A DNA stretch of 41,792 bases from an uncultured Treponema sp. Its GTDB lineage: Bacteria; Spirochaetota; Spirochaetia; Treponematales; Treponemataceae. A program made the translations under genes and the position numbers. The notes beneath the pieces are model-generated. The model searched no databases. It was not told where the DNA came from and worked only from the letters and a program-made list of their open reading frames with translations. The number at the start of each line of letters is the position of its first letter. The stretch's first letter is position 1. Location of the stretch: positions 1 through 41,792 of the forward strand of contig CAMVHR010000004.1 in NCBI GenBank assembly GCA_947167345.1, in the 5' to 3' direction. Of the stretch, positions 1 to 6,837 are shown one piece after another.

Positions 1-400
1 GCAATGGCAATAAGAATGGAGCGAACGGCACAGGCTCTGGTAATACAGGCAATGCAAATGGTTCTGCTAATGCCAGCAGCATGAATGCTGGTGGCAAGAA
101 TGGAAATGCTAGCGGTATAAATGCCGGCGGTAGTGGCAATGGCAATAAGAATGGAGCGAACGGCACAGGCTCTGGTAATACAGGCAATGCTAATGGTTCT
201 GCAAATGCCAGCAGCATGAATGCTGGTGGCAAGAATGGAAATGCAGCCAATGGTGGCACTGGTGCAGGCAATAATGCTAGTGGCATGAATGCCAGCGGCA
301 TGAATGCCGGCGGTAGTGGCAATGGCAATAAGAATGGAGCGAACGGCACAGGCTCTGGCAATACAGGCAATGCCAATGGTTCTGCTAATGGCAATAACGG
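1..400 (+). repeat. In-frame tandem minisatellite encoding Asn/Gly repeats
   Basis: A roughly 110-nt unit beginning gcaatggcaataagaatgg starts at 1, 136 and 319. The spacings are 135 and 183 nt, both multiples of three, so the frame is kept. Copies differ at only a few third positions (gcaaat/gctaat, ggtaat/ggcaat), which suggests recent duplication or gene conversion. A shorter unit (aatgccagcggcatgaatgcc) is also repeated around 280-310. Copy number probably varies between strains. Confidence 0.85.
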
Positions 401-971
401 TTCGGGCAACCAGATGGTAGCCGACAACCTTGATAAATACCGCACGTGGTATTCTCCTGCAATGAACGACATTCAGCGTTGCGGATACTTCTATACGACA
501 CCTGAAATCTGCAAGTTTACCATGATCGAAGGTGCCTTCAAGAAGATTTCCGGCTACAACAAGAGTGCCTATGGTTTTGTATTTGGCTATAGCGAACCAA
601 ACGGAAGAATGCTTAAGGATTACATCCGTTTTGAAATAAACGTAGATGGAGAATATGCGTTGTATACATGGGATGGCAAGAACTATACCGACCTTGTAGA
701 AAAGAATGACAAGGGCACGGCATATTTCTACAAGCATTCTGCAATCCAGAAAGGCTACAATGCCCAGAATAAAATAAAGATTGTAAACAACGGCAATACA
801 TTCAGTGTCTATGTAAACAACACCCTTGTACAGGGCAACATTCCTGCACTGAAAAACGGAACAAAAGGTGTTATGGCATTCTTTAGTGTTGGTAAACCTG
901 ATCAGGAAGACTTGCCGGCAACACCTGTAAATGTTTCAATGAAGATTACTGATGCCCAGCGTGCAAACTGA
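1..971 (+). CDS. Asn/Gly-rich repeat protein with C-terminal lectin-like domain (5' partial)
   Basis: The reading frame is open from the left edge, so the start codon lies outside the window and the ATG at 81 is internal. The first 130 or so visible residues are a low-complexity Asn/Gly/Ala/Ser repeat (NGNKNGANGTGSGNTGNANG and variants). The remaining 185 residues form a compact domain rich in aromatic beta-strand-like segments (FRFEI-, YALYTWDGKNY, FSVYVNNTLVQG, GVMAFFS). It resembles the concanavalin/LamG-like folds of secreted carbohydrate-associated proteins (DUF1080-like), but I see no catalytic signature. Signal peptide and N-terminus are not visible. It is probably an extracellular or surface protein, and its function is unknown. 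The next gene starts 6 nt after its stop. Confidence 0.7.
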   Translation, partial: NGNKNGANGTGSGNTGNANGSANASSMNAGGKNGNASGINAGGSGNGNKNGANGTGSGNTGNANGSANASSMNAGGKNGNAANGGTGAGNNASGMNASGMNAGGSGNGNKNGANGTGSGNTGNANGSANGNNGSGNQMVADNLDKYRTWYSPAMNDIQRCGYFYTTPEICKFTMIEGAFKKISGYNKSAYGFVFGYSEPNGRMLKDYIRFEINVDGEYALYTWDGKNYTDLVEKNDKGTAYFYKHSAIQKGYNAQNKIKIVNNGNTFSVYVNNTLVQGNIPALKNGTKGVMAFFSVGKPDQEDLPATPVNVSMKITDAQRAN

Positions 972-977
972 TTTGGC

Positions 978-1730
978 ATGACAGAGCAGCAGTATCAGGC
1001 TTTCTGCGAGTACAGGGACCAAGTGAAGTCCCTGTGCGCAAAGTGGCTTTCCGATTTTTCACAAGAGCTTCGTCCCCTGCAGATTGCTGCCGCACGCAAG
1101 GATACCCCTGAATATCCTCTTGATACCCCAGTCGTATACAACAGGGCTTATGACGAAATAACAAAAGACAGCGAAATAAAGCTTATTGTCATTGGCGATA
1201 ATCCTGGAAAAGAAGAGCAGCTTGCCGAAAAGAATCGTTATCTTGTTGGGCAAAGCGGTCGTATTGCCGAAGGATTTTTCCGCAGGAATGAAGAACTTGG
1301 CATTGATTTTAGAAAGAATGCCATAATCATGAACAAAACTCCTGTACATACTGCGAAAACGACTCATTTAAAATATCTGAACGCAAATGGTTCTGATAGA
1401 ATAAGGAATCTGCTTCTTGAAAGCCAGCTGTCAATGGCTCGCCTTGCAGCACAGTTGCATCAGAGGCTTGAAACTGCCCAGCTGTGGCTTGTCGGCTATT
1501 CTGAGTTGAAAGGCAGAGGCGTGTTCTTGAATTACAAGGATGAACTTTTGCGCTGCTATAAGAATGATGATGGCAGCATAAAAAAAAGCTGGAACAGCGT
1601 GTTTGTGTTCCAGCATTTTTCAATGAACAGATTTTTGATTGACCTTTCCCAGCACCGAGGTGAAGAGCCTTTGCAGGACAGCCTTGCCAGAATAGGTTGT
1701 GGTCACAGAAAAGAAATCTTTTTTATCTGA
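978..1730 (+). CDS. Uracil-DNA glycosylase superfamily protein
   Basis: A 250-residue protein with three features in the order expected for the UDG superfamily: VIGDNPGKEEQL (about 71-82) where family 4 has GEAPGxxED; YLVGQSGRIAEGFF (88-101) like PFVGRAGKLL; and NAIIMNKTPVHT (114-125) like the TNVVKCRPP segment. Near the C-terminus FVFQHFSMNRF occupies the place of the HPS/HPA loop. Family members excise uracil or related bases from DNA, but some act on other substrates and the catalytic acid here is not certain. The start lacks a clear Shine-Dalgarno and lies 6 nt after the previous stop, so translational coupling is likely. The last 8 nt overlap the convergent aldehyde dehydrogenase gene. 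Confidence 0.6.
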   Translation: MTEQQYQAFCEYRDQVKSLCAKWLSDFSQELRPLQIAAARKDTPEYPLDTPVVYNRAYDEITKDSEIKLIVIGDNPGKEEQLAEKNRYLVGQSGRIAEGFFRRNEELGIDFRKNAIIMNKTPVHTAKTTHLKYLNANGSDRIRNLLLESQLSMARLAAQLHQRLETAQLWLVGYSELKGRGVFLNYKDELLRCYKNDDGSIKKSWNSVFVFQHFSMNRFLIDLSQHRGEEPLQDSLARIGCGHRKEIFFI

Positions 1731-3408
1731 GGAAAAACTTTAGCAGCTTTAAGTTTTTAGCTGTCTTGACATAGCGGTATGAAGATTTTGCCTTTTCAGA
1801 CTGCACCAGAATGGTCTTGCGGTGTGAGAAGGTTTCAAATCCTGCCTTTCCGTGATACGAACCCATGCCGCTTTCTCCAACACCTCCGAATGGAACTTTG
1901 CTTGACGAAATGTGGCATACTACATCGTTAATGCATCCGCCGCCAAAACGCAATGTTCTGGTGATTGTCTTTTGCTGTTCCTTGTCAGCACTGAACAAGT
2001 AAAGGGCCAGTGGTGACGGTCTTGAACTTATAAAGTCAATTACATCTGCAATATGCTGGTATGAAATGACAGGTAACAGAGGTCCAAAGATTTCGCCTTT
2101 CATGAGAGGTGAATCTTCTATTTCCTGAGACTTTATGCTGCCCAGGTCTATTACTGTCGGTGCAATCTTGTTTGTAATGAAATCCATCTGTGCATCAGGA
2201 CACAGGGTTGTAAGGTGCACAAAATGACGCTCATTTATAATCTTAGGGTAGTCTGGATTTTCAAGTGGTTTTTCTGAATACTGTGCTGTAATTTCCTTTT
2301 GCAGAGCCTCAATAAGCGGCTGACGGACACTTTCGTCTACAAGGATGTAGTCTGGAGCGACGCATGTCTGACCTGCATTCATGAATTTTCCCCAGACAAT
2401 GCTCTTTGCCGCAGTGGAGATGTTTGCCGTGCTGTCTATTATGCAAGGGCTTTTTCCTCCAAGCTCAAGGCATACTGGTGTAAGGAACCGGGATGCACTG
2501 CTCATGACAATCTTTCCGACATTCTGGCTGCCTGTAAAGAAGATGAAGTCAAAATGCTGGTTTAGGAGGGCATGGTTTTCGCTGTAGCCACCCTGCACGA
2601 CTGTGACATAGTTTGCATTGAAGGTCTTTGCTAGAATTGTATCTACGATTCTGTTTGTTTCCGTACTGTATTCTGAGGTCTTAAGGATAGCGGTGTTTCC
2701 TGCTGCAAGGGCACTCACAAGCGGTGAAATCGAAAGAAGGAACGGATAGTTCCATGTGGACATGATTAACGTTACACCGAATGGTTCCGGTCGCTCAATG
2801 AAATGTGCTGGATAAAGGTGCAGGTCACCTATAATGCGTTTTTCCTTGCTCCATTTCTTAAGATGTTTTATGTGATAGGTAATTTCTGAAAGAACCATGC
2901 CTATTTCTGAACTGTAAGATTCGTATTCTGACTTTGACAAGTCTTTGTTCAGGGCCTGAGAGATTTCTTCTTCGTGCTCAAGGATTGCCGTATGCAGGTT
3001 TTTAAGCTGTTCTATTCTCCATGCTGGGTCTAATGTTGTTCCGGTAGAAAAGAAAGTCCTTTGTGCCTGGACAAGAGTTGCAATCTTGTCATCTGTCTGT
3101 TCCTGGGCAATTTCCATCTGTGCTGCCTGAAATCGGGCTTCAAGTTCTTGTGCGTTGCTGTCAGATGGCTGTTCCTGCTGCTGAACTACATTTTCTTGCA
3201 CGGTTTCTGTTACAGGTGCTGCTGTTTCATCTTTAGCCGCAGATGTTACTTCGGTGGAAATTTCAACAGACTTTTTTGTTCTTCGTGTTCGAGTCGTCTT
3301 TGTTGCTTTTTCTTCTTTCTTACTCTCTTTTTCCAATGTATTAACCCCAGTAAAATCCTTTCTATAATTATGATATAGTAACAAGAAATTTTCAACTACC
3401 TTATTCAT
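1723..3408 (-). CDS. Aldehyde dehydrogenase, class 3 type, with charged N-terminal extension
   Basis: NAD(P)-dependent oxidation of aldehydes to acids. The catalytic domain begins near residue 100 and runs to the C-terminus. It contains STWNYPF (cofactor site), FFTGSQNVGK, the general-base motif LELGGKSP (Glu315) and the nucleophile motif NAGQTC (Cys349). The 34-residue Glu-Cys spacing and the ending PFGGVGESGMGSYHGKAGFETFSHRK fit the ALDH3 family. The first 90-100 residues are unusual for the family: a Lys/Thr/Glu-rich and then Gln/Glu-rich, probably disordered tail. The annotated ATG has AAGGA too close to it (1-2 nt). A TTG at codon 25, behind a GGGG at about 8 nt, is an alternative start. 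The gene diverges from the LuxR-type regulator; the 77-nt gap holds a copy of the 23-bp repeat. Confidence 0.9.
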   Translation of the reverse strand: MNKVVENFLLLYHNYRKDFTGVNTLEKESKKEEKATKTTRTRRTKKSVEISTEVTSAAKDETAAPVTETVQENVVQQQEQPSDSNAQELEARFQAAQMEIAQEQTDDKIATLVQAQRTFFSTGTTLDPAWRIEQLKNLHTAILEHEEEISQALNKDLSKSEYESYSSEIGMVLSEITYHIKHLKKWSKEKRIIGDLHLYPAHFIERPEPFGVTLIMSTWNYPFLLSISPLVSALAAGNTAILKTSEYSTETNRIVDTILAKTFNANYVTVVQGGYSENHALLNQHFDFIFFTGSQNVGKIVMSSASRFLTPVCLELGGKSPCIIDSTANISTAAKSIVWGKFMNAGQTCVAPDYILVDESVRQPLIEALQKEITAQYSEKPLENPDYPKIINERHFVHLTTLCPDAQMDFITNKIAPTVIDLGSIKSQEIEDSPLMKGEIFGPLLPVISYQHIADVIDFISSRPSPLALYLFSADKEQQKTITRTLRFGGGCINDVVCHISSSKVPFGGVGESGMGSYHGKAGFETFSHRKTILVQSEKAKSSYRYVKTAKNLKLLKFFLR

Positions 3409-3431
3409 ATCCTTTGTATTTTATTCAGTTT

Positions 3432-3454
3432 TGTCAAGTTTAATCTACAAATTT
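3432..3454 (+). repeat. 23-bp dispersed repeat, copy 1
   Basis: Core CAAGTTTAATCTACAAATTT preceded by TGT. It is identical to copies at 4149-4171 and 11133-11155. With the next base the element is an imperfect dyad: CAAGTTT, a 7-nt spacer, then AAATTTG. It lies between the divergent aldehyde dehydrogenase and LuxR-type genes, so it could be an operator for either. On the minus strand it ends in a perfect TTGACA, but I see no convincing -10 box at the right distance. Confidence 0.85.
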
Positions 3455-3485
3455 GTTGCCTTCTTTTCTATTAGAATGGCTTGCT

Positions 3486-4133
3486 ATGAAAAATGATACA
3501 ATCAAATGTGATTTACTAAATTTAGACTTGGTTACGGCAGGCTTTACCCACAACGAAGCCATTCTTCTTTCTCCTCTGTTCAGGAAACTTTTTCATGTAA
3601 GGTTTATACGCATCTGCACGGAACTTTTGGAGCTGAATTCAATGCTCAGTCCGAAAACCATTGTTGTCTGCAACGGTTCTTCCGACTTTATGCAGCTTGA
3701 TGCGGTGTGTATTGCCGCTAGTGAAAAAGGTTCTTTCGTAAAGGCTTGCATTTTTGCAGGAGAAATAAGGTCTGCAAGCCTTGCACTCGCCCATAAGAGC
3801 AACATTCCCGTAATTCTTGCAGAACTTCAGGATGAAGAAGAACTGTGCGAATGTGCAAAGGCTGTGAGTGATGGCCGTCATTATTGGTCTAAAAGCCTTT
3901 CATCTTATAAAATGCCGCAATGGGAATCCTTTGACGAGTACTTTAGGGTTTTGAGCATAAAGGAACGTATTGCGTGCATTTCAATGCTTCAAGGCTACAA
4001 GCATGACATAATTGCATCTGTTCTTGGAGTAAAAAAGACTACGGCGGATACATATTGCAGCAGGGTGTTTGAAAAGCTTGGCGTGCAGTCTCTGGCACAG
4101 TTGTTTCAGTATTTTGCATTCAGGAATCTTTAG
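3486..4133 (+). CDS. LuxR/GerE-type helix-turn-helix transcriptional regulator
   Basis: A 215-residue protein. The C-terminal 60 residues (LSIKERIACISMLQGYKHDIIASVLGVKKTTADTY..) form a GerE/FixJ-like DNA-binding domain: LS-x-KE at the start, a recognition helix around VKKTTADTYCSRVFEKLGV and a final helix. The N-terminal 150 residues have alternating hydrophobic strands (KTIVVCNGS, VKACIFAGE, IPVILAEL) reminiscent of a degenerate receiver or cofactor-like domain, but I do not see the phosphoacceptor set clearly. I chose the ATG at 3486 over the upstream in-frame TTG at 3453, which lies inside the repeat. No good Shine-Dalgarno is present. TAGAAT sits 8 nt before the ATG, so the leader may be very short. 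The gene is flanked by two identical 23-bp repeats, which suggests autoregulation. Confidence 0.65.
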   Translation: MKNDTIKCDLLNLDLVTAGFTHNEAILLSPLFRKLFHVRFIRICTELLELNSMLSPKTIVVCNGSSDFMQLDAVCIAASEKGSFVKACIFAGEIRSASLALAHKSNIPVILAELQDEEELCECAKAVSDGRHYWSKSLSSYKMPQWESFDEYFRVLSIKERIACISMLQGYKHDIIASVLGVKKTTADTYCSRVFEKLGVQSLAQLFQYFAFRNL

Positions 4134-4148
4134 AAGTTGCCTAATGTC

Positions 4149-4171
4149 TGTCAAGTTTAATCTACAAATTT
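4149..4171 (+). repeat. 23-bp dispersed repeat, copy 2
   Basis: Exact copy of the element at 3432-3454, in the same orientation, 15 nt after the stop of the LuxR-type gene and 79 nt before the NlpC/P60 gene. With copy 1 it brackets the regulator as a direct repeat with a 717-bp period. Confidence 0.85.
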
Positions 4172-4193
4172 TGAGTAAAAGAATAATTATACT

Positions 4194-4223
4194 TGTCTGT
4201 GTAATTGTCTGGCACAAGATAAT
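4194..4223 (+). promoter_or_regulatory. Possible sigma-70 promoter for the lysis-like cassette
   Basis: TTGTCT (4194-4199), 18-nt spacer, GATAAT (4218-4223), followed by a Shine-Dalgarno AAGGAG about 7 nt before the ATG at 4251. The fit is moderate. It lies just downstream of repeat copy 2. Confidence 0.3.
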
Positions 4224-4250
4224 AAAGCCGGGGGTTACAAGGAGTTTTAT

Positions 4251-4703
4251 ATGACATTAGAGATTATTGCCGGAACATTGAAAGATGCTGGTATGAGTTC
4301 CAGCGGAGTGTATCGCTGTCTGCTTAAGGAGTTTATTGGAACTCCTTATGAGTGGGGAGGAAGCGGTTTGAGAGGGTGTGATTGCAGTGGAAGCGTGTGT
4401 GCGGCGCTGAGTTATGCAACAGGGAAGTTTATCCGCGTTACGGCAGATGATCTGTATCGCAGGGTTTTTACTAAGGCAGTGCCGGAAGATGAAAATATGA
4501 GGGATTCTATCTGTGCTGCTTTCTTTTTGGATGAAACTGGAAAGGCTGTTCATGTTGCAGGTTACTGCGGACTTTATGTGAATGTATCAAAACTTGAAAA
4601 GAACAGAAGGGGTGCATTAAGAACTCTTGAAGAACTTAAGGCAATGTATCCCCACCTTAAAGTAGAAGTCAGAAAACTTAGGGAGGATTACTGTCATGGC
4701 TAA
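4251..4703 (+). CDS. NlpC/P60-family cysteine peptidase (endolysin-like)
   Basis: A 150-residue single-domain peptidase. GTPYEWGGSGLRGCDCSGSV (about 30-49) carries the catalytic Cys in the DCSG motif, and AVHVAGYCGLYV (about 101-112) carries the catalytic His. NlpC/P60 enzymes cut gamma-D-Glu-diamino-acid bonds in peptidoglycan. There is no signal peptide, which is typical of phage endolysins that leave through a holin. The ATG has a good AAGGAG. The stop overlaps the start of the next gene by 8 bp, and the two downstream genes encode small membrane proteins, so the three look like a lysis or cell-wall cassette. No phage head or tail genes are nearby. Confidence 0.8.
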   Translation: MTLEIIAGTLKDAGMSSSGVYRCLLKEFIGTPYEWGGSGLRGCDCSGSVCAALSYATGKFIRVTADDLYRRVFTKAVPEDENMRDSICAAFFLDETGKAVHVAGYCGLYVNVSKLEKNRRGALRTLEELKAMYPHLKVEVRKLREDYCHG

Positions 4704-5094
4704 TTATAATGCATCGTTTAAGGATCTTGCCGTTCATCTTGTAAAAAGGGCTTTTATGCTTGGTGCAAAGCTTTTGGGATTTAAGGCATTCTGCCTGTTT
4801 TTTACGACAGTTTTGTTAAGGCAGGGAATTGTTGATAAGGATGCATGGCTTACTGTCATTATTACTGTTTTGTGCAGTGCAAGCGGTGTCCACATTGCGG
4901 ATAACTACATAACAGGGGGTAAATATGGTTATGGTAAAAAGGGTTCTGGCTGTCCAGTTGACGCTGACAGTATTGTTCGCCCAAGACGCTTTGGCATTTC
5001 AAGCAAGGCAAAGGAAGAAGCCAGATGTAAAATCGCAGACTTGTGCAGAAGAGCTTCCGATCAACTGGAAAGAGCTGGAGGCAGAAATGAATGA
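4696..5094 (+). CDS. Small membrane protein, holin-like candidate
   Basis: A 132-residue ORF with Shine-Dalgarno GGGAGGA about 8 nt before the ATG and an 8-bp overlap with the peptidase gene. Hydrophobic segments at about 30-45 (FKAFCLFFTTVLLRQGI) and 50-68 (AWLTVIITVLCSASGVHIA) are plausible membrane helices. Size, position and topology suggest a phage-holin-type protein, but no family motif is recognised. The last 57 codons overlap the next gene in another frame and encode an Arg/Lys-rich tail. Whether that tail is a genuine domain or simply lacks a stop cannot be decided by eye. Confidence 0.6.
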   Translation: MANYNASFKDLAVHLVKRAFMLGAKLLGFKAFCLFFTTVLLRQGIVDKDAWLTVIITVLCSASGVHIADNYITGGKYGYGKKGSGCPVDADSIVRPRRFGISSKAKEEARCKIADLCRRASDQLERAGGRNE

Positions 5095-5281
5095 TATTGT
5101 GGACGAGGCTGTGGATAAAGCTATGAGTGATGCAGTAAGGGAATATGAGAAATTGCTGCAGAAGGAACGTGAAAAAAAACAGTTCTGGAAGCAGGCGGCT
5201 GTAACGCAGACTCTTGTATTTGCGGCTAGCATTTTTACTGGCATTGTAGTTTACAGGGTGTCTCGTTCAGGAGCAGATTGA
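4925..5281 (+). CDS. Small exported or spanin-like protein overlapping the holin-like gene
   Basis: A 118-residue ORF with a strong Shine-Dalgarno (AGGGGGT) 4-5 nt before the ATG. The N-terminus looks like a signal peptide (MVMVKR, hydrophobic core LAVQLTLTVLF, ALA-FQ cleavage site). It is followed by an amphipathic, coiled-coil-like segment (WKELEAEMNDIVDEAVDK..EYEKLLQKEREKK) and a C-terminal membrane helix (TQTLVFAASIFTGIVVY). The first 170 bp lie inside the preceding ORF in another frame, recalling Rz/Rz1 spanin arrangements. The function is inferred only from context and topology. The stop is 1 nt from the convergent rluA-type gene. Confidence 0.6.
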   Translation: MVMVKRVLAVQLTLTVLFAQDALAFQARQRKKPDVKSQTCAEELPINWKELEAEMNDIVDEAVDKAMSDAVREYEKLLQKEREKKQFWKQAAVTQTLVFAASIFTGIVVYRVSRSGAD

Positions 5282-5282
5282 A

Positions 5283-6614
5283 CTAGAACGGAGCAGGGCT
5301 GTCAAACACCATAGTTTGTCCGGTGGCAGGATGCTCAAATTCTATGTGGGTGGCATGAAGCATAAGTCGTTCTCCTTGAATGCATGTGCCGTAAAGCGTG
5401 TCTCCTACAATAGGCGTGCCAAATCCGTGACTGTCCGCACAGGCAAGACGCAGCTGGTGAGTCCTGCCTGTGTGCGGAATGAACAGCACTCTTGTGACAG
5501 CCCTGCGCTCTCCTTCTGGAGGGGTGTAGTCTTCGACGTTAAGAACTTTCCATTGGGTTATGGCTTTTTTACCATAGACAGAATCCCAAATCTGATGAGG
5601 ACGATTGTCTATGTCCAGCCGGAAATATAATTCTGACTGTCCTTCTTTTGGAATGCCCTTTTTAGCAAGTACTCCGTCAACAAGGGCAATGTACTGCTTT
5701 TTTACAAGGCCATCTTCAAACTGACGGTTTATTTTTTTATGGGCTTCTTTTGTAAATGCCAGAATCAAAAGACCGCTGGTTTCCATGTCTAGCCTGTGTA
5801 CGGCAGGTTGCTCAATGCATTGTGGAAACAGCCGCCTTACTCTGTTTACAATGCAATCTTGCTTGTCAGGTCCTCGGCCCGGCACGCTTAAAACGCCGCT
5901 CTGCTTGTTTACTACTATTATATGTTCATCCCTGTAAAGAATTTCCAGACCTAGCATGGCAGGCAGGATGATTCCGCATCTTTCGTCACAGGGCGGACAT
6001 GGTTCTGCTTTAGACGGATTTTCCTTAGAATAAAAGACTTCGCACATGCTTATGGGTGTCAGATTGTGGCTGTAAGCATAGTGAAGTAGCTTTGGTGCGC
6101 AGCATTCTCCTGTTCCTGTAGGGGGAAGCTTGCCTGCTATTCTTTCCTTGCAGATGGAAGAAAGGCTCCTTACAGTCTTGTCTGCGCAGCAAAACTCATA
6201 TAGGTCATATACTTTTTTAAGCGACTGTGATGTAAGTTTTTTACGTTCACTGACTAGCGAGCCGTTTTCGTTTGAATCAGAAGCATTTATTAGGCGTGTC
6301 AGTTCATGTATGCGATCATCATTCTGTTCCAAGGCCTGATTAATCTTTGCCGCAGGTACTACTGGCGGAACAAAAGTAAAGTTGAAATCCTCACTTTTTG
6401 CACCATCTTCAAATGTCATTATGTGGCTTATGCCCGAAATGGTTGCAAGGTTTGTTCCGTCTGCACATGTCATTGCTCCAATCATTATTCCCTGATTTTT
6501 GCGTTCTAAGCTTTCTTGTGAGATATTTTTTATGCGGATTATTTCAGAATCTATAAGGCTAGATATTTTTTTGCAGAGTTCTAATGCCTTGTCTTGTGGA
6601 AAAGGGGGAAACAT
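5283..6614 (-). CDS. RluA-family pseudouridine synthase with long N-terminal domain
   Basis: A 443-residue enzyme converting uridine to pseudouridine in rRNA and/or tRNA. The catalytic motif HRLDMETSG contains Asp276, and RTHQLRLAC and GDTLYG follow as in RluA/RluD. The roughly 220-residue N-terminal part has GTGECCAPKLLHYAYSHNLTPISM and CPPCDERCG. This matches the longer RluA subfamily annotated as bifunctional tRNA U32/23S rRNA synthases, with conserved cysteines that may bind metal. The upstream 39 codons of the open frame are non-coding: the ATG at 6614 is preceded by TATAAT at 6 nt. There is no Shine-Dalgarno. It is not part of an operon. Confidence 0.85.
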   Translation of the reverse strand: MFPPFPQDKALELCKKISSLIDSEIIRIKNISQESLERKNQGIMIGAMTCADGTNLATISGISHIMTFEDGAKSEDFNFTFVPPVVPAAKINQALEQNDDRIHELTRLINASDSNENGSLVSERKKLTSQSLKKVYDLYEFCCADKTVRSLSSICKERIAGKLPPTGTGECCAPKLLHYAYSHNLTPISMCEVFYSKENPSKAEPCPPCDERCGIILPAMLGLEILYRDEHIIVVNKQSGVLSVPGRGPDKQDCIVNRVRRLFPQCIEQPAVHRLDMETSGLLILAFTKEAHKKINRQFEDGLVKKQYIALVDGVLAKKGIPKEGQSELYFRLDIDNRPHQIWDSVYGKKAITQWKVLNVEDYTPPEGERRAVTRVLFIPHTGRTHQLRLACADSHGFGTPIVGDTLYGTCIQGERLMLHATHIEFEHPATGQTMVFDSPAPF

Positions 6615-6620
6615 GAGCCG

Positions 6621-6650
6621 ATTATAGCATAAAAACTGAGCCATTTGTAA
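6621..6650 (-). promoter_or_regulatory. Sigma-70 promoter giving a leaderless rluA-type transcript
   Basis: On the minus strand TTACAA (6650-6645), 18-nt spacer, TATAAT (6626-6621), then 6 nt and the ATG at 6614. A start site 7 nt after the -10 box would fall on the A of the ATG. Confidence 0.55.
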
Positions 6651-6655
6651 GCAGA

Positions 6656-6732
6656 TGTGTAAAATTTGCACAGTAAAAGTGTGCCATTTTGACATAGAGT
6701 CTTTCTGTTGTATTAGTTGAAATGTGTGCAAA
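6656..6732 (+). promoter_or_regulatory. Palindrome and TGTGC half-sites, possible enhancer-binding-protein sites
   Basis: TGTGTAAAATTTGCACA (6656-6672) is a near-perfect 17-bp palindrome with one mismatched pair. Related half-sites occur at 6680 (TGTGCCATTTTGACA) and 6725 (TGTGCAAA). All three lie 25-105 bp upstream of the sigma-54 promoter of the small heat-shock gene, where activator sites usually sit. The first also abuts the -35 box of the divergent rluA-type gene. Confidence 0.45.
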
Positions 6733-6757
6733 GGTCTTTCAAAACAGAAATTTTAAA

Positions 6758-6774
6758 TTGGCACGCCATTTGCT
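6758..6774 (+). promoter_or_regulatory. Sigma-54 (RpoN) promoter of the small heat-shock gene
   Basis: TTGGCACGccatTTGCT has the invariant GG (6760-6761) and GC (6772-6773) with exactly 10 nt between them, and matches the -24/-12 consensus at nearly every position. The predicted start site is near 6785, about 53 nt before the ATG. No better sigma-70 promoter is seen. Confidence 0.8.
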
Positions 6775-6837
6775 ATATGTTAAGTGTACGGCACGATAAA
6801 GCCGATTAAAATCTAATTCTTTTTGGAGGTATATATT

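Noticed and set aside
1..400. CRISPR-like or attachment repeats in the first 400 bp
   Set aside because: The repeats are in frame, coding and without unique spacers of constant length; they are a protein repeat.
3432..3454. The 23-bp repeat as a sigma-70 promoter on the minus strand (contains TTGACA)
   Set aside because: None of the three copies has a good -10 box 16-18 nt further on.
3453..3485. Upstream TTG start for the LuxR-type gene
   Set aside because: It lies inside the 23-bp repeat and has no ribosome binding site; the ATG at 3486 is more likely.
4251..5281. Prophage
   Set aside because: Only lysis-type genes are present; no integrase, terminase, capsid or tail genes are within the window.
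5316..5971. Plus-strand ORFs opposite the long rluA gene
   Set aside because: Cysteine/arginine-rich shadow frames with no ribosome binding site or recognisable domain.
6615..6731. N-terminal extension of the long rluA gene
   Set aside because: The extra 39 codons cover the promoter and the palindrome and do not resemble the family; the ATG at 6614 fits.
6823..6837. TTG start for the small heat-shock gene
   Set aside because: The TTG is part of the Shine-Dalgarno region GGAGG; the ATG at 6838 is correctly spaced.
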